This document shows, one piece after another, positions 53,315 to 63,226 of a stretch of DNA of 64,000 bases (position 1 is the stretch's first letter; each line of letters starts with the position of its first letter). The notes beneath the pieces were generated by a model. It saw only the letters and a program-made list of their open reading frames with translations, was not told the origin of the DNA and made no database searches. The stretch is from contig NZ_SBIT01000008.1 of assembly GCF_004765785.1 (NCBI RefSeq), positions 186,001 through 250,000 of the forward strand, written 5' to 3'. This DNA comes from Halorussus ruber. GTDB taxonomy: Archaea > Halobacteriota > Halobacteria > Halobacteriales > Haladaptataceae. Made by a program: the position numbers and the translations under genes.

Positions 53315-53761
53315 GTGGCGAGCGTCTCCAGTTCGCATCTCATCCTGTTCATCGCCAGCCTCATCGTCGCCGCCAGCGTCGCCGGGACGTTCACGCAGGG
53401 CGTCCAGCGGCTCTCCTCGGCGTTGGGCGAACGGAGCGTGGACGTGAGCGGAGACATCAGAACCGACATCCGAATCATCAGCGACTCAGGAAGTGGCGCT
53501 ATCTACGACGATGGCGACGGGATGATTACGGTCCTGGTGAAGAACACGGGGTCACGGACGCTCGATGCGTCGAGTGACCACATTGAAGTATTGGTAGACG
53601 GGAGATATCAGACAGGCGTGACCGTCTCAGTCGTAGACGGCTCGGCGTGGGCAGACGGTAATGTCGCAAAGATAGAAATACCGCAATCGCTCAACGGCGG
53701 CGACCACCGCGTGAAAATCATCGTGAACGGCGACAGCGACGTGCTGCGGTTCAGAACCTAA
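53315..53761 (+). CDS. flaG: Archaellum stator protein ArlG
   Basis: 148 residues from GTG, directly after the arlF stop. N-terminal membrane helix ([19 protein letters not shown]) followed by a beta domain ([20 protein letters not shown]). Works with ArlF as the stator. Confidence 0.9.
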   Translation: MASVSSSHLILFIASLIVAASVAGTFTQGVQRLSSALGERSVDVSGDIRTDIRIISDSGSGAIYDDGDGMITVLVKNTGSRTLDASSDHIEVLVDGRYQTGVTVSVVDGSAWADGNVAKIEIPQSLNGGDHRVKIIVNGDSDVLRFRT

Positions 53762-53763
53762 CC

Positions 53764-54525
53764 ATGAGTCAGGATAATCTCTACTCGCTCGGCCTGGAAG
53801 ACCACGACAGACTGAATCACGAACTCGGGGGCGGCATCCCCCGGGGGTCCATCGTCCTCATCGAGGGCGACTACGGGGCCGGGAAGTCCGCCATGAGCCA
53901 GCGGTTCAGTTACGGCCTCTGCGAGACGGGCCACTCGGTCACCCTCCTCTCGACCGAACTGACCGTCAGCGGGTTCATCGACCAGATGCACTCGCTGTCC
54001 TACAGCATCGAGGAGCATCTGCTGGACGAACGACTGCTGTTCCTCCACGCAGACGTGGACACCGGCGGCGGCCGGTTGACCACGGCCGAAGACGACGAGG
54101 GCAACCGGAAGGAACTGCTCAACCGGTTGATGAACGCCGAGGCGATGTGGCAGGCCGACGTCATCGTCATCGACACGTTCGACGCCATCCTCCGCAACGA
54201 CCCCAAGTTCGAGGCGCTGATTCGCCAGAACGAGGAGCGACAGGCCGCCCTCGAAATCATCTCGTTCTTCCGCGATTTGGTCTCGCAGGGACAGGTCATC
54301 GTCCTCACGGTCGACCCCTCGACCGTGGACGAGGAAGCAATCGGGCCGTTCCGGGCCATCGCCGACGTGTTCATGGAGTTGCAGATGGTCGAGGTCGGCA
54401 ACGACGTGCGCCGGAACATCTCGGTCAAGCGATTCGCCGGCATGGGCGAACAGGTCGGCGACACCATCGGGTTCTCGGTGCGGGCCGACGCCGGAATCGT
54501 CATCGAAAGCCGTAGCGTCGCCTAA
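53764..54525 (+). CDS. flaH: Archaellum motor ATPase-like protein ArlH
   Basis: 253 residues, RecA/KaiC-like. Walker [13 protein letters not shown] (35-46), Walker B region [11 protein letters not shown] (near 130-140). It binds ATP and regulates ArlI. Starts 2 bases after arlG. Confidence 0.93.
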   Translation: MSQDNLYSLGLEDHDRLNHELGGGIPRGSIVLIEGDYGAGKSAMSQRFSYGLCETGHSVTLLSTELTVSGFIDQMHSLSYSIEEHLLDERLLFLHADVDTGGGRLTTAEDDEGNRKELLNRLMNAEAMWQADVIVIDTFDAILRNDPKFEALIRQNEERQAALEIISFFRDLVSQGQVIVLTVDPSTVDEEAIGPFRAIADVFMELQMVEVGNDVRRNISVKRFAGMGEQVGDTIGFSVRADAGIVIESRSVA

Positions 54526-54538
54526 CTGAGCCTCCACC

Positions 54539-56332
54539 ATGACAGAGCACGGGACCGCACAGATTCAGGACGACCTTCGGGAAGTGGCGATGCGACGACC
54601 ACATCTCCGGGACTACCTGAAGCGGTTCAAGCAGTTCACCGGGGAGTTCCCACGGCTCATCGACGAGCCCAGCGACGAGTGGGAGGCCGAGAAGCCCAAC
54701 GTCATCTACCCGGTGGGCGGTCCCATCTACTGTCACATCTACGGCGACGTGGGCCAAGACACCGAGTACTACGCGGTCGAACCCGAGCTCTCGGGGACCG
54801 AGCAGGAACTGTTCGGCAAGGTCCGCGGCGAGATTCTCGAAAAGAGCGTCAAGAAGCCCGCGCCACAGGACGAGGGCGAGTACGACGACCGAATCGAGGA
54901 GTTGCTCGACGACACCGTGCTGGTCAACGACAACGACGGCGGCGGCGGTCGCGGCGGCCGCGCGAACCTCCAGAACCTCTCGGCTCAGCAGATTCTGGAG
55001 TGGATAAAGAACGTCTCGTACAACGACTTCAAGCACAACGTCCGGACGTTCTCGACCGACGACATCGTGCGGGTCGTCAAGGACTTCACCAACATCGGTA
55101 CCTACGAGGTCTCCGAGCAGACCTACGAGAACATCCGGTACCGGCTGAACCGCGACATCGTCGGGTTCGGCCCGCTGGAACCCATCATGCGCGACCCGGC
55201 GAACGAGGACATTCACGTCATCGGTCCCCACGAGACGTACGTGGACCACGGCACCTTCGGCATGCTCGGGACCAGCGTGGACTTCGGGTCGCCCGACCGC
55301 TTCGACAACTGGCTGCGAAACATGGGCGAGCGAATCGGCGACCCGGTGTCCGACTCCGACCCCATCGTGGACTCGACGCTGCCCGACGGCTCTCGTATCA
55401 ACATCATCTACTCCGACGACGTGAGCCTGAAGGGGCCGAGCCTCACCATCCGTCAGGGCGAGGGGACGCCCCTCTCCGTGGCGCAGATTACCAAGTGGGG
55501 GACGCTGTCGCCCAAACTGGCCGCGTACCTCTGGCTCTGTCTCGAAAACGAGCAGACCGTCTTCGTGGTCGGGGAGACGGCGTCCGGGAAGACGACGACG
55601 CTGAACTGTATCATGTCGTTCATCCCGCGGGACTCGAAGATTTACACCGCGGAGGACACCGCCGAGGTCCTGCCGCCTCACGACACGTGGCAGCAACTGC
55701 TGACTCGTGAGGGCGGCGGGGAAGACTCCTCTGACGTGGACATGTTCGACCTCGTCGCGGCCGCACTGCGTTCGCGCCCGGACTACATCATCGTGGGTGA
55801 GGTTCGTGGCGAAGAGGGTCGGATGGCCTTCCAGGCGGCCCAGACCGGCCACCCCGTGATGCTGACTTTCCACGCGTCCGACATCGTCTCGATGATTCAG
55901 CGTTTCACCGGGGACCCCATCAACATCCCCGAGACGTTCATGGACAACGCCGACGTGGCGCTGTTCCAGAACCGAGTCAAGCAGGGCGACGACGTGCTTC
56001 GTCGCGTGACCTCGGTTCAAGAAATCGAGGGCTACTCTAAGGAGATGGGTGGCGTCGTGACCCGCCAGTCGTTCTACTGGGACCCCGTCGAGGACGAAAT
56101 CGTCTTCCAAGGCATGAACAACTCCTACGTGCTGGAAGAGCAGATTGCGACCCTGCTGGGGTACGAGAACACCCGCGACATCTACAACGAACTCGACTTC
56201 CGCGCCGAACTCATGGAGCGGATGATAGAGGAGAACATTCTGGGCTACCACGAGGTCAACGAGACCATCGAGGCCTTCCAGCGCGGCGGCGTGGACGAAC
56301 TCCCCTTCGACATTCACCGGTCCATCGACTAA
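54539..56332 (+). CDS. flaI: Archaellum assembly and rotation ATPase ArlI
   Basis: 597 residues, secretion superfamily GspE-like ATPase. Walker A VVGETASGKTTTLN (near 340-355), Asp and His boxes (IYTAEDTAEVLPPHDTW and TGHPVMLTFHASD) and Walker B PDYIIVGEVRGEEGRMA. It drives both archaellin assembly and rotation. The N-terminus carries a haloarchaeal Gly-rich insert (NDGGGGRGGRAN). Confidence 0.95.
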   Translation: MTEHGTAQIQDDLREVAMRRPHLRDYLKRFKQFTGEFPRLIDEPSDEWEAEKPNVIYPVGGPIYCHIYGDVGQDTEYYAVEPELSGTEQELFGKVRGEILEKSVKKPAPQDEGEYDDRIEELLDDTVLVNDNDGGGGRGGRANLQNLSAQQILEWIKNVSYNDFKHNVRTFSTDDIVRVVKDFTNIGTYEVSEQTYENIRYRLNRDIVGFGPLEPIMRDPANEDIHVIGPHETYVDHGTFGMLGTSVDFGSPDRFDNWLRNMGERIGDPVSDSDPIVDSTLPDGSRINIIYSDDVSLKGPSLTIRQGEGTPLSVAQITKWGTLSPKLAAYLWLCLENEQTVFVVGETASGKTTTLNCIMSFIPRDSKIYTAEDTAEVLPPHDTWQQLLTREGGGEDSSDVDMFDLVAAALRSRPDYIIVGEVRGEEGRMAFQAAQTGHPVMLTFHASDIVSMIQRFTGDPINIPETFMDNADVALFQNRVKQGDDVLRRVTSVQEIEGYSKEMGGVVTRQSFYWDPVEDEIVFQGMNNSYVLEEQIATLLGYENTRDIYNELDFRAELMERMIEENILGYHEVNETIEAFQRGGVDELPFDIHRSID

Positions 56333-56336
56333 GCTG

Positions 56337-56352
56337 GCGAGCGTCTGCTCGC
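56337..56352 (+). terminator. Hairpin after arlI
   Basis: GCGAGC-GTCT-GCTCGC, just past the arlI stop. Followed by A/T rather than oligo-T, so it may be a processing or partial termination site. Confidence 0.3.
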
Positions 56353-56404
56353 GAAATGGTTCCCTGCTCTCCACCGCCCGAGGAGAACTATCTCCCGTCA
56401 AACA

Positions 56405-56410
56405 TTTATA
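56405..56410 (+). promoter_or_regulatory. TATA box of the small gene between arlI and arlJ
   Basis: TTTATA 25-30 bases before ATG at 56435, consistent with a leaderless transcript of its own. Confidence 0.5.
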
Positions 56411-56434
56411 CGTCACCTCGGAGAAACGTCGCAT

Positions 56435-56632
56435 ATGGCCGAAACCCGCCGCGCCCACTACGGGGCGCTCGTCGGTGTCGCGCTCGTCGTCGCCGCGTTG
56501 GTCGTGACCGTCGCAGGTCGGTGGCCCGTCGTGCAGTCTCTCCTCGGTGTCGTGATGGTGGTCTGCTCCGTTCTGCTTGTTCTCAAGGCTGTTTCCGTCG
56601 CGCTAGGGGTCGTCCTCCGAAGCGGCCGCTGA
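56435..56632 (+). CDS. Small two-helix membrane protein between arlI and arlJ
   Basis: 65 residues: a basic start (AETRRAHYG), helix at about 9-28 (ALVGVALVVAALVVTVAG), helix at 34-58 (SLLGVVMVVCSVLLVLKAVS). It has its own TATA box. Not a known Arl component. The following 56633-56842 is AT-rich and has no gene, but likely holds the arlJ promoter (AATATTTC at 56775). Confidence 0.6.
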   Translation: MAETRRAHYGALVGVALVVAALVVTVAGRWPVVQSLLGVVMVVCSVLLVLKAVSVALGVVLRSGR

Positions 56633-56842
56633 AATACAATCATATTGCTTAGAAAAATACGTAGCTATTCTAAGTAAATGAGAATATCTGTCTGAGGTCC
56701 TCGTCGTCGTACATTCGAGTCGGTACGTCACCCAAATTTGATAGAACATTGATGATTTACCGTTCGGGAGTCCAATATTTCAAGGGGAAAGAGGGATGAT
56801 GGTGGGACGTAAACCGGCGAACACCAGCGGACTCTGAGGAAC

Positions 56843-58579
56843 ATGGCGACCCAAGAAGAACACGCAGAGAACGCGACGGACGTGAAGGACCTCGTGTCGG
56901 GGTTCGCAAACTCGACAATCGAGTCCTACCGCCACATGGAGACGCCAGTCTCCCGGTACCTCGCGCTCGTCGTCCTGCCGTCCATCGTGTTCTTCCTGCT
57001 GACGGTCGTCGTCTACGTCGTCACCGACTTCCCGTTGCTCATCTCCGCGCCGATTCCGCTACTGGGCCTGCTGTCGCTCGGGGTCGCGGTCATCTATCCC
57101 AAAATCCTGCGCGACCAGAAGCGCAAGGAGATCGAGGACCGCCTCCACCTGTTCATCACCCACATGACCATCCTCTCGACCGCGAACATCGACCGCGTCG
57201 AGGTGTTCCGAACCCTCGGCGAGGAGGAAGAGTACGGCGCGCTGGCCGAGGAGATGCGCCGCATCACTCAACTGGTGGACACGTGGAACCAGAGTTTGGA
57301 CGACGCCCTGCGCATCCGGGCGAACAAGTCGCCGAGCAAGCCGTTCGCTGACTTCCTCGACCGGTTGGCCTACACCATCAACGCCGGACAGGAGATTCAG
57401 GACTTCCTGCTGTCCGAACAGGACGTGGTGATTCAGAACTACGTCACGATTTACGAGGGGTCGCTGCAGAACCTCGAAGTGATGAAGGACCTCTACCTCT
57501 CGATGGTCCTGTCCGTGACGTTCGCGCTCGTGTTCGCAACCGTCCTGCCGATTCTGACTGGGACCAACCCGACGATGACGGTCAGCGCCGTCGTCGTGAT
57601 GTTCGCGTTCGTCCAGACCGGGTTCCTCGTGATGATTCGCAACACCGCGCCCTACGACCCGGTGTGGTACCACCCCGAGGACACGACCACCGACGCCGAG
57701 TGGCGAATCCGCATCGCAATCGCGGCCGGGTTCCTGCTCACCATCGTCACGATGGTCGCCTGCCTGCTGGTGCTGATGGGCCAGACCAGCATCGACCCCG
57801 ACTCGATTCCGCTACCGTTCTACGCCGCGATTCCGACGACGCCCCTGCTGATTCCGGGCATGGTCGTCCGGAGCGAGGAGGAACACATCAAGGAGCGCGA
57901 CGAGGAGTTCACCAGTTTCATCCGGGCGCTCGGCGCGACCGAGACCGCAAAGCAGAGTACCACGACCAAGGTCCTCGAAAGCCTGCGCGGCAAGGACTTC
58001 GGCGCGCTGACCGACAACGTCGACGACCTCTACAAGCGTCTCAACATGCGCATCGAACCCTCGATGGCGTGGCGACACTTCACCGCCGACTCGCGGTCGT
58101 ACCTCATCCAGAAGTTCTCCGAGATGTTCCTCGTCGGCCGTCAGATGGGCGGCGACCCCAAGCAGTTGGGCGAACTCATCTCCAGCAACATGAACGAGGT
58201 CCTCCAACTGCGCGAGCGCCGCGCTCAGTCGACCGTCACCCTCATCGGCGTCCTCTACGGGATTACGGCCGCCTCGACGTTCGCGTTCTTCATCGGCCTC
58301 GAAATCGTTCAGGTGCTGTCGAGCATGTCCATCGGCCTCGACAGCAGCCAACTCGACATCACGACCATCATTCACACTGACGTCTACGACATCCCGACCA
58401 TCGAGTACCTGCTGGTCATCATCATCCTGCTCAACTCCGTGCTGTCGTCGCTGATGGTCCGCATCGCCGACGGGGGACACAAGGTCAACGCCTACATGCA
58501 CTTCGTCCTGCTGACGTGGACATCCAGCAGTATCGCGGTGTTCACCCGCATCGTCGTCGGGTCGTTCCTGAACGTCTGA
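56843..58579 (+). CDS. flaJ: Archaellum membrane platform ArlJ
   Basis: 578 residues. Two GspF-like halves, each with cytoplasmic helical bundles and membrane segments (about 50-90, 215-265, 290-330 and 470-565). It anchors ArlI at the membrane. Unusually it is 510 bases from arlI with another gene between. Weak GAGGAAC ahead of the ATG. Confidence 0.92.
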   Translation: MATQEEHAENATDVKDLVSGFANSTIESYRHMETPVSRYLALVVLPSIVFFLLTVVVYVVTDFPLLISAPIPLLGLLSLGVAVIYPKILRDQKRKEIEDRLHLFITHMTILSTANIDRVEVFRTLGEEEEYGALAEEMRRITQLVDTWNQSLDDALRIRANKSPSKPFADFLDRLAYTINAGQEIQDFLLSEQDVVIQNYVTIYEGSLQNLEVMKDLYLSMVLSVTFALVFATVLPILTGTNPTMTVSAVVVMFAFVQTGFLVMIRNTAPYDPVWYHPEDTTTDAEWRIRIAIAAGFLLTIVTMVACLLVLMGQTSIDPDSIPLPFYAAIPTTPLLIPGMVVRSEEEHIKERDEEFTSFIRALGATETAKQSTTTKVLESLRGKDFGALTDNVDDLYKRLNMRIEPSMAWRHFTADSRSYLIQKFSEMFLVGRQMGGDPKQLGELISSNMNEVLQLRERRAQSTVTLIGVLYGITAASTFAFFIGLEIVQVLSSMSIGLDSSQLDITTIIHTDVYDIPTIEYLLVIIILLNSVLSSLMVRIADGGHKVNAYMHFVLLTWTSSSIAVFTRIVVGSFLNV

Positions 58580-58605
58580 GAGTTCGATTTCGTCGGGTCA
58601 GTCCC

Positions 58606-59634
58606 CTACGACCGGTGGATGACGAAGAACGCCGCGACACCGCCGAGTGCGAGCGCGAACCAGTAGCTCGCAACGCGGTAGACCAGCGCCGTGCTGGCGG
58701 CGATATCTGCTTGGAGCGTCGTCAACGCGATGAGCAGTCCCACGAGGGCAAACTCGACGCCGCCGACGCCGCCCGGCGTGGGGACGATGCCAGCGAGCGA
58801 ACTCGCCGGGACGACGAACAGGACTAACACGGGCGAGAGTTGGTCGCCGACGCCGAGGGTCAGCCCAGCCAGATAGAGCGGCGCGGCGAAAAACAGCCAG
58901 CCGAGATAGGCGAACACCAGCGTGTAGGCCAGACGCTTGCGGTTGGTCGCAATCCTGTCGATTAAGCCGTAGAACTCGTCGATGCGGTCTCGCAGGCCCT
59001 CGGGGTCGATTCGGTCCACGTACTTCGAGACGGGCGAGAGGAGCTTCACGACGAGCGATTCCACGAGGTTTCGCTTGCGATACGAGCCGTAGATGAGTAC
59101 CGGAATCAGGACGGCGAGCGCGCCGAGGCCCCCGACCAGAACCTCGGCCTGTCTGGGGACCTCGCCCTGTATCAGGAGTGCGAGGGTACCCAGTCCCGCG
59201 AAGGTGAAAAAAGGGAGGAGGTTGAGCAGGTCGGCGGTCACGACGCTGGCGAGGCTGTCCTGATAGTTGGCCTCGGTGTCGGCCGCCAGCACGTAGGCGA
59301 TGAACGGCCCGCCGCCCGCCTTCCCGAACGGGGTGGCGTAGTCGGCGAAGGTGGCCGCGAAGTAGGTCACGACGATTTTCTGAAAGGGGACCTCGACGTC
59401 CACGGTTTCGAGAATCACGTCCCACGACTTGGCCCAGACGACGAGCGAGACCACCGTCGAGAGGCAGGCCAGTCCGAGCCAGAGCGGTCGCGCGCCGCTT
59501 AGCGTCGCCGCGATTTCGCCCCACCCGATGACGCGCCCGAAGAAGTACAACAGCAGGCCCGCCACCAAGAACCCGGCGACTGCTTTGACCGTCGTGCGCC
59601 GGTCGAACATCTCGCCGGACGTTTCGGTGGACAT
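58606..59634 (-). CDS. Lysylphosphatidylglycerol synthase/flippase-like membrane protein
   Basis: 342 residues with about eight membrane segments. UPF0104 family pattern: FAATFADYATPFGKAGGGPF near 92-111, and late SLAGIVPTPGGVGGVEFAL near 275-293. Bacterial relatives flip or carry lipids; archaeal relatives are often neighbours of glycan genes. Opposite strand to its neighbours. Substrate unknown. Confidence 0.8.
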   Translation of the reverse strand: MSTETSGEMFDRRTTVKAVAGFLVAGLLLYFFGRVIGWGEIAATLSGARPLWLGLACLSTVVSLVVWAKSWDVILETVDVEVPFQKIVVTYFAATFADYATPFGKAGGGPFIAYVLAADTEANYQDSLASVVTADLLNLLPFFTFAGLGTLALLIQGEVPRQAEVLVGGLGALAVLIPVLIYGSYRKRNLVESLVVKLLSPVSKYVDRIDPEGLRDRIDEFYGLIDRIATNRKRLAYTLVFAYLGWLFFAAPLYLAGLTLGVGDQLSPVLVLFVVPASSLAGIVPTPGGVGGVEFALVGLLIALTTLQADIAASTALVYRVASYWFALALGGVAAFFVIHRS

Positions 59635-59772
59635 CTACACCAAGTCACGGCCGAGAGACAGTTAGGTTTCGTGGCTCGCAGGGCGTACCGAGTACCGAAA
59701 AAATATTTACCCCTACTGAGAATTGGCGATTAGAGAGAGACGCGCCGACAGCGGGCGTCGCTCGCCAAACCC

Positions 59773-60627
59773 ATGTCCGAAAAGGTCATCGCAGACTTCG
59801 TCGCACGCTTCAGCCTCGACACGTTCGATTCGCCCGAACCCGTCAAGGGGCGAATCGTCCTCAGCCGGAAGCGACTGGTGTTGGCGACCACCGACTCGAA
59901 GACGACTGTCCCGCTCTCGGCCATCTTCGACATCAACGTGGGCCACGTCCCCGGCGAGTTGGAGTCGTTCTTCCAAGACACCATCACTATCGCCTACCGG
60001 GAGGACGACCGCCGCCGGGTCGCGGTCGTGGAGGCCGGGAGCGAGGAGGTCGCGCGGTTCAAGACCGTCCTGTTCAAGGCCGCACTCAGCGGAACCAAGG
60101 CGAAGGTCAAACACCCCGCCCGGGTCGGTGGTCGAGTGACAGGTTCGAACTTCCGGACGGCGAAACTCAAGATACGACCGGGCGAAGTGGGCTTCGCCTG
60201 CTCGGACCCCGTAACCGTGAACCTCGCTAACGTCACCCACTTCCAGAAGGCAAAGCGCGAGGTCGGCCCGGTGCTGGTCGTCCGCCACGCCGACGAGGGC
60301 CAGTCGGTGACCTCGGAGTTCGCCATCGACTCCGACCGGAAACTCAACCTGCTCGGGCGCTACCTCCGACTGGAGTACTCCGAACTCGCCCAAGAGGCCG
60401 AGGACATCGACACCTCCGAGGACGAGATGGAGGCGCTGGTCGCCATCTACTCGGGCGCTCGGAGCGGCGACCTCGCCGGGACGCTCGGCGTGGATTCGAG
60501 TCGCGTCACGATGATTCTGAACGACCTGCGGGAGAAGGGTCTCGTAGACGAGGGCGAGAAGGGCCTCTCGCTGACGGCACGCGGGCAACTCGTCGTCAGC
60601 GACCGCATCGAGTCGGTCAATACCTGA
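59773..60627 (+). CDS. cheF: Archaeal chemotaxis protein CheF
   Basis: 284 residues (DUF439). CheF links CheY-P with ArlCE in haloarchaea. Recognised by VIADFVARFSLDTFDSPEPV, KGRIVLSRKRLVLATTDSKT, a middle domain (KIRPGEVGFACSDPVTVNLA) and a C-terminal winged helix (GTLGVDSSRVTMILNDLREK). Separate from the main che cluster by the arl genes and the flippase-like gene. Confidence 0.9.
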   Translation: MSEKVIADFVARFSLDTFDSPEPVKGRIVLSRKRLVLATTDSKTTVPLSAIFDINVGHVPGELESFFQDTITIAYREDDRRRVAVVEAGSEEVARFKTVLFKAALSGTKAKVKHPARVGGRVTGSNFRTAKLKIRPGEVGFACSDPVTVNLANVTHFQKAKREVGPVLVVRHADEGQSVTSEFAIDSDRKLNLLGRYLRLEYSELAQEAEDIDTSEDEMEALVAIYSGARSGDLAGTLGVDSSRVTMILNDLREKGLVDEGEKGLSLTARGQLVVSDRIESVNT

Positions 60628-60769
60628 TTCGAGTGGGTCGACACCTGACTTGTCATGGTCGCCCGGACGGACCGAGGCGATTCGGCGCTCCGGCGATTTT
60701 TACATCATATTTATTAACGAAATCCTCCTATGGATTTTTATACACTCGATTGGTAACAAGCTTCATACT

Positions 60770-63058
60770 ATGGGGAACGCCATCCGCGTCCTGCTGGTGG
60801 ACGACGACTCGGACATCGCGGACCTGACCGCGACGTACCTGGAGCGCGCGAGCGACCGCATCGAGACGGTGGTCGAGACGGTCCCGGAGGAGGCCCTCGA
60901 CCGGGTCGCCGACGAGACCGTGGACTGCGTGGTCAGCGACTACGAGATGCCCGAGATGGACGGGTTGGAGTTCCTCGACGAGGTCCGGGCGATTGCGCCG
61001 TATCTCCCCTTCGTCTTGTTCACCGGCCGCGGGAGCGAGGAGATCGCCTCCGAGGCGATTTCGGCGGGCGTGACCGACTACCTCCAGAAGGGGACCGGAA
61101 CCGACCAGTACGAGGTGCTGGCGAATCGCGTCGAGAACGCGGTGGCCCAGTATCGAGCCGAGCGCGAGGCCGAGGAGGCCGACGAGCAGATTCGCCGCAT
61201 CTTCGAGCGCATCACGGACGCCTTCTTCGCGCTCGACGACGACTGGCGGTTCACGCACGTCAACGAGCGCGCGGCCGACTTCTTCGACTGCGAGTCGGAC
61301 GATTTGCTGGGCGAGGACATCCGCGAGGCGTTCGCCGTGGACGACGACAGCGAGTTTCTCGCGGCCTACCGGAAGGCCTTCGAGACCCAAGAGCCGGTGA
61401 CCCTCGAAGCCGAGTCGGGGTTTCGACCGGGCACGTGGCTAGAGGTCCGCATCTATCCCGCCGAAGACGGTCTCTCGGTCTACTTTCGAGACATCACCGA
61501 GCGCCGCGAGGCACAGGTGGAACTGCGCGACACCAAGCAGAAAATCGAGGCGCTGCACGACGTTGCCGCCCGCGCCGTCGCCTGCACGACCGAGCAGGAG
61601 ATTTACGACCTCGCGGTCGAGACCGCCGAGGAGATTCTGGCGTTCGACCTCTGCACGGTCGACGCGGTCGAGGGCGACGACTTGGTGACGCGGGCCGTCT
61701 CGAAAGTCGTCTCGACCGACGGCTACTACGAGCGCACGCCCATCGACACCGAGGGCAACCTCGCGGCGCGGGCCTACCGAGAGGGCGAGTCCTCGCTCGT
61801 CGAGAACCTCCACGAGACCGACGTGGTGCCCGCCGAGAGCGAGTATCGGTCGGCGCTCACCGTCCCGCTCGGCGAGTTCGCTGTGTTTCAGGCGGTCTCG
61901 AAGGACGTCGGCGGGTTCGACCGCGGCGACCGCGAACTCGCCGAACTGCTGGCGGCGCACGTCTCGGAGGCGCTGGCCCGCATCCGGACCGAGACCGAAC
62001 TCCGGGCCGAGCGCGACCGGTTCGCCGCGCTGTTCGAGAACCTGCCCAACGCCGTCGTGCGCTACGACATCGAGGACGGCGAGGCCATCGGCAAGTCGGC
62101 GAACCCGGCGTTCGAGGACGTGTTCGGGTGGACCGCGGACGAAATCGTGGGCGAATCGCTGGACGACTACATCCTGCCCGACGACCGCAAGGCTGAGGGC
62201 GAGTCGCTCAACGAGCAGGTGAGTCGGGGCTACCGCATCGAGGGCGAGGAGGTCCACCGCCGGACGCGCGACGGCGAGCAGGATTTCCTGCTCCACACCG
62301 CGCCCGCCGGAAACGGCGGCACCGAGGCGTTCGCCATCTACGTCGACATCAGCGAGCAGAAGGCCCGCGAGCGAAAGTTGGCTCGCCAGAACGAGCGATT
62401 AGAGGAGTTCGCCAGCGTGGTCAGCCACGACCTGCGCAACCCGCTCAACGTCGCGCTCGGCCGGTTCGACATCGTGGACGGGGAGTGCGACAGCGAACAC
62501 CTCCCGCCCATCGGTCGGTCGCTCGAACGGATGGACGCGCTGGTCGAGGACCTGCTGGCGCTCGCTCGACAGGGGCAGGTCGTGGACGAGACCGAACCGG
62601 TCGCGCTCTCGGCCGCCGCCGCGGAAGCGTGGGAGACCGTCGATACGAAGGAGGCGACGCTCGAACTCGCCGACGACGTGACGGTCGAGGCCGACGACGC
62701 CAGATTCAGGGAACTGCTCGAAAACCTGTTCCGCAATTCGGTGGAACACGGCGAGGAGGCCGCGGGCGACGACGCCGACCCGATGCGCGTCGAAGTCGGG
62801 GAACTCGACGACCGCGAGGGGTTCTACGTGGCCGACGACGGGCCGGGCATCCCCGAGGACCTCCGCGAGCAGATATTCGACCACGGGTTTACGACCGACG
62901 AGGACGGCACCGGGTTCGGCCTCGCCATCGTGGCCTCTATCGCCGACGCGCACGGCTGGGAGGTCGATGCCTGCTGTACCAGCGAGGAGGCGGCCTGCGA
63001 GGGCGCGCGCTTCGAGTTCTCGCGGGTGACGGTCCGCGACGGCGCGGCGCAACGTTGA
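60770..63058 (+). CDS. Receiver-PAS-GAF-PAS-histidine kinase
   Basis: 762 residues. REC at 1-120 (LLVDDDSDIADL, phospho-aspartate D57), PAS at about 145-250, GAF at about 265-415, second PAS at about 430-550, HisKA with VVSHDLRNPLNVALGRFD, then HATPase with NLFRNSVEHG, VADDGPGIPE and GTGFGLAIVASI. An in-frame upstream extension to 60650 is AT-rich and not coding-like, so the ATG at 60770 is used. Signal unknown. Confidence 0.9.
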   Translation: MGNAIRVLLVDDDSDIADLTATYLERASDRIETVVETVPEEALDRVADETVDCVVSDYEMPEMDGLEFLDEVRAIAPYLPFVLFTGRGSEEIASEAISAGVTDYLQKGTGTDQYEVLANRVENAVAQYRAEREAEEADEQIRRIFERITDAFFALDDDWRFTHVNERAADFFDCESDDLLGEDIREAFAVDDDSEFLAAYRKAFETQEPVTLEAESGFRPGTWLEVRIYPAEDGLSVYFRDITERREAQVELRDTKQKIEALHDVAARAVACTTEQEIYDLAVETAEEILAFDLCTVDAVEGDDLVTRAVSKVVSTDGYYERTPIDTEGNLAARAYREGESSLVENLHETDVVPAESEYRSALTVPLGEFAVFQAVSKDVGGFDRGDRELAELLAAHVSEALARIRTETELRAERDRFAALFENLPNAVVRYDIEDGEAIGKSANPAFEDVFGWTADEIVGESLDDYILPDDRKAEGESLNEQVSRGYRIEGEEVHRRTRDGEQDFLLHTAPAGNGGTEAFAIYVDISEQKARERKLARQNERLEEFASVVSHDLRNPLNVALGRFDIVDGECDSEHLPPIGRSLERMDALVEDLLALARQGQVVDETEPVALSAAAAEAWETVDTKEATLELADDVTVEADDARFRELLENLFRNSVEHGEEAAGDDADPMRVEVGELDDREGFYVADDGPGIPEDLREQIFDHGFTTDEDGTGFGLAIVASIADAHGWEVDACCTSEEAACEGARFEFSRVTVRDGAAQR

Positions 63059-63138
63059 CGGTTCCGCGCTCGAAAGAGTAGACGACGGCGGTTCAGGCGG
63101 TCCATAACGAAGGGAGACCGCCTCGGACTGTGTGCCGT

Positions 63139-63226
63139 GGAAGGGTAGCTCAGTGGTAGAGCTCCATCGGTGCGTCCGATGGTATAGCCTTACAGGCTTC
63201 GCGTGGTTCGACTCCCGCCCCTTCCG
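63139..63226 (+). tRNA. tRNA-like gene, isotype unclear
   Basis: Acceptor GGAAGGG/CCCTTCC is perfect, and D-arm TAGCTCAGTGGTAGAGC is standard. After it comes a 7-bp stem CCATCGG/CCGATGG with loop TGCGT, then an extra hairpin AGCC-TTACA-GGCT. The T-loop TTCGACT is normal, but its stem pairs only if one T in GCGTGG is bulged. It could be an intron-containing gene, a divergent tRNA or a decaying copy. Anticodon not assigned. Confidence 0.5.

Noticed and set aside
54500-56458. 652-codon open frame antisense to arlI
   Set aside because: Mirror of the arlI codon bias; arlI itself is a certain gene, and the antisense product shows no domain.
60650-60769. N-terminal extension of the histidine kinase with a hydrophobic segment
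   Set aside because: The stretch is AT-rich promoter sequence; the receiver domain begins right at the ATG at 60770.
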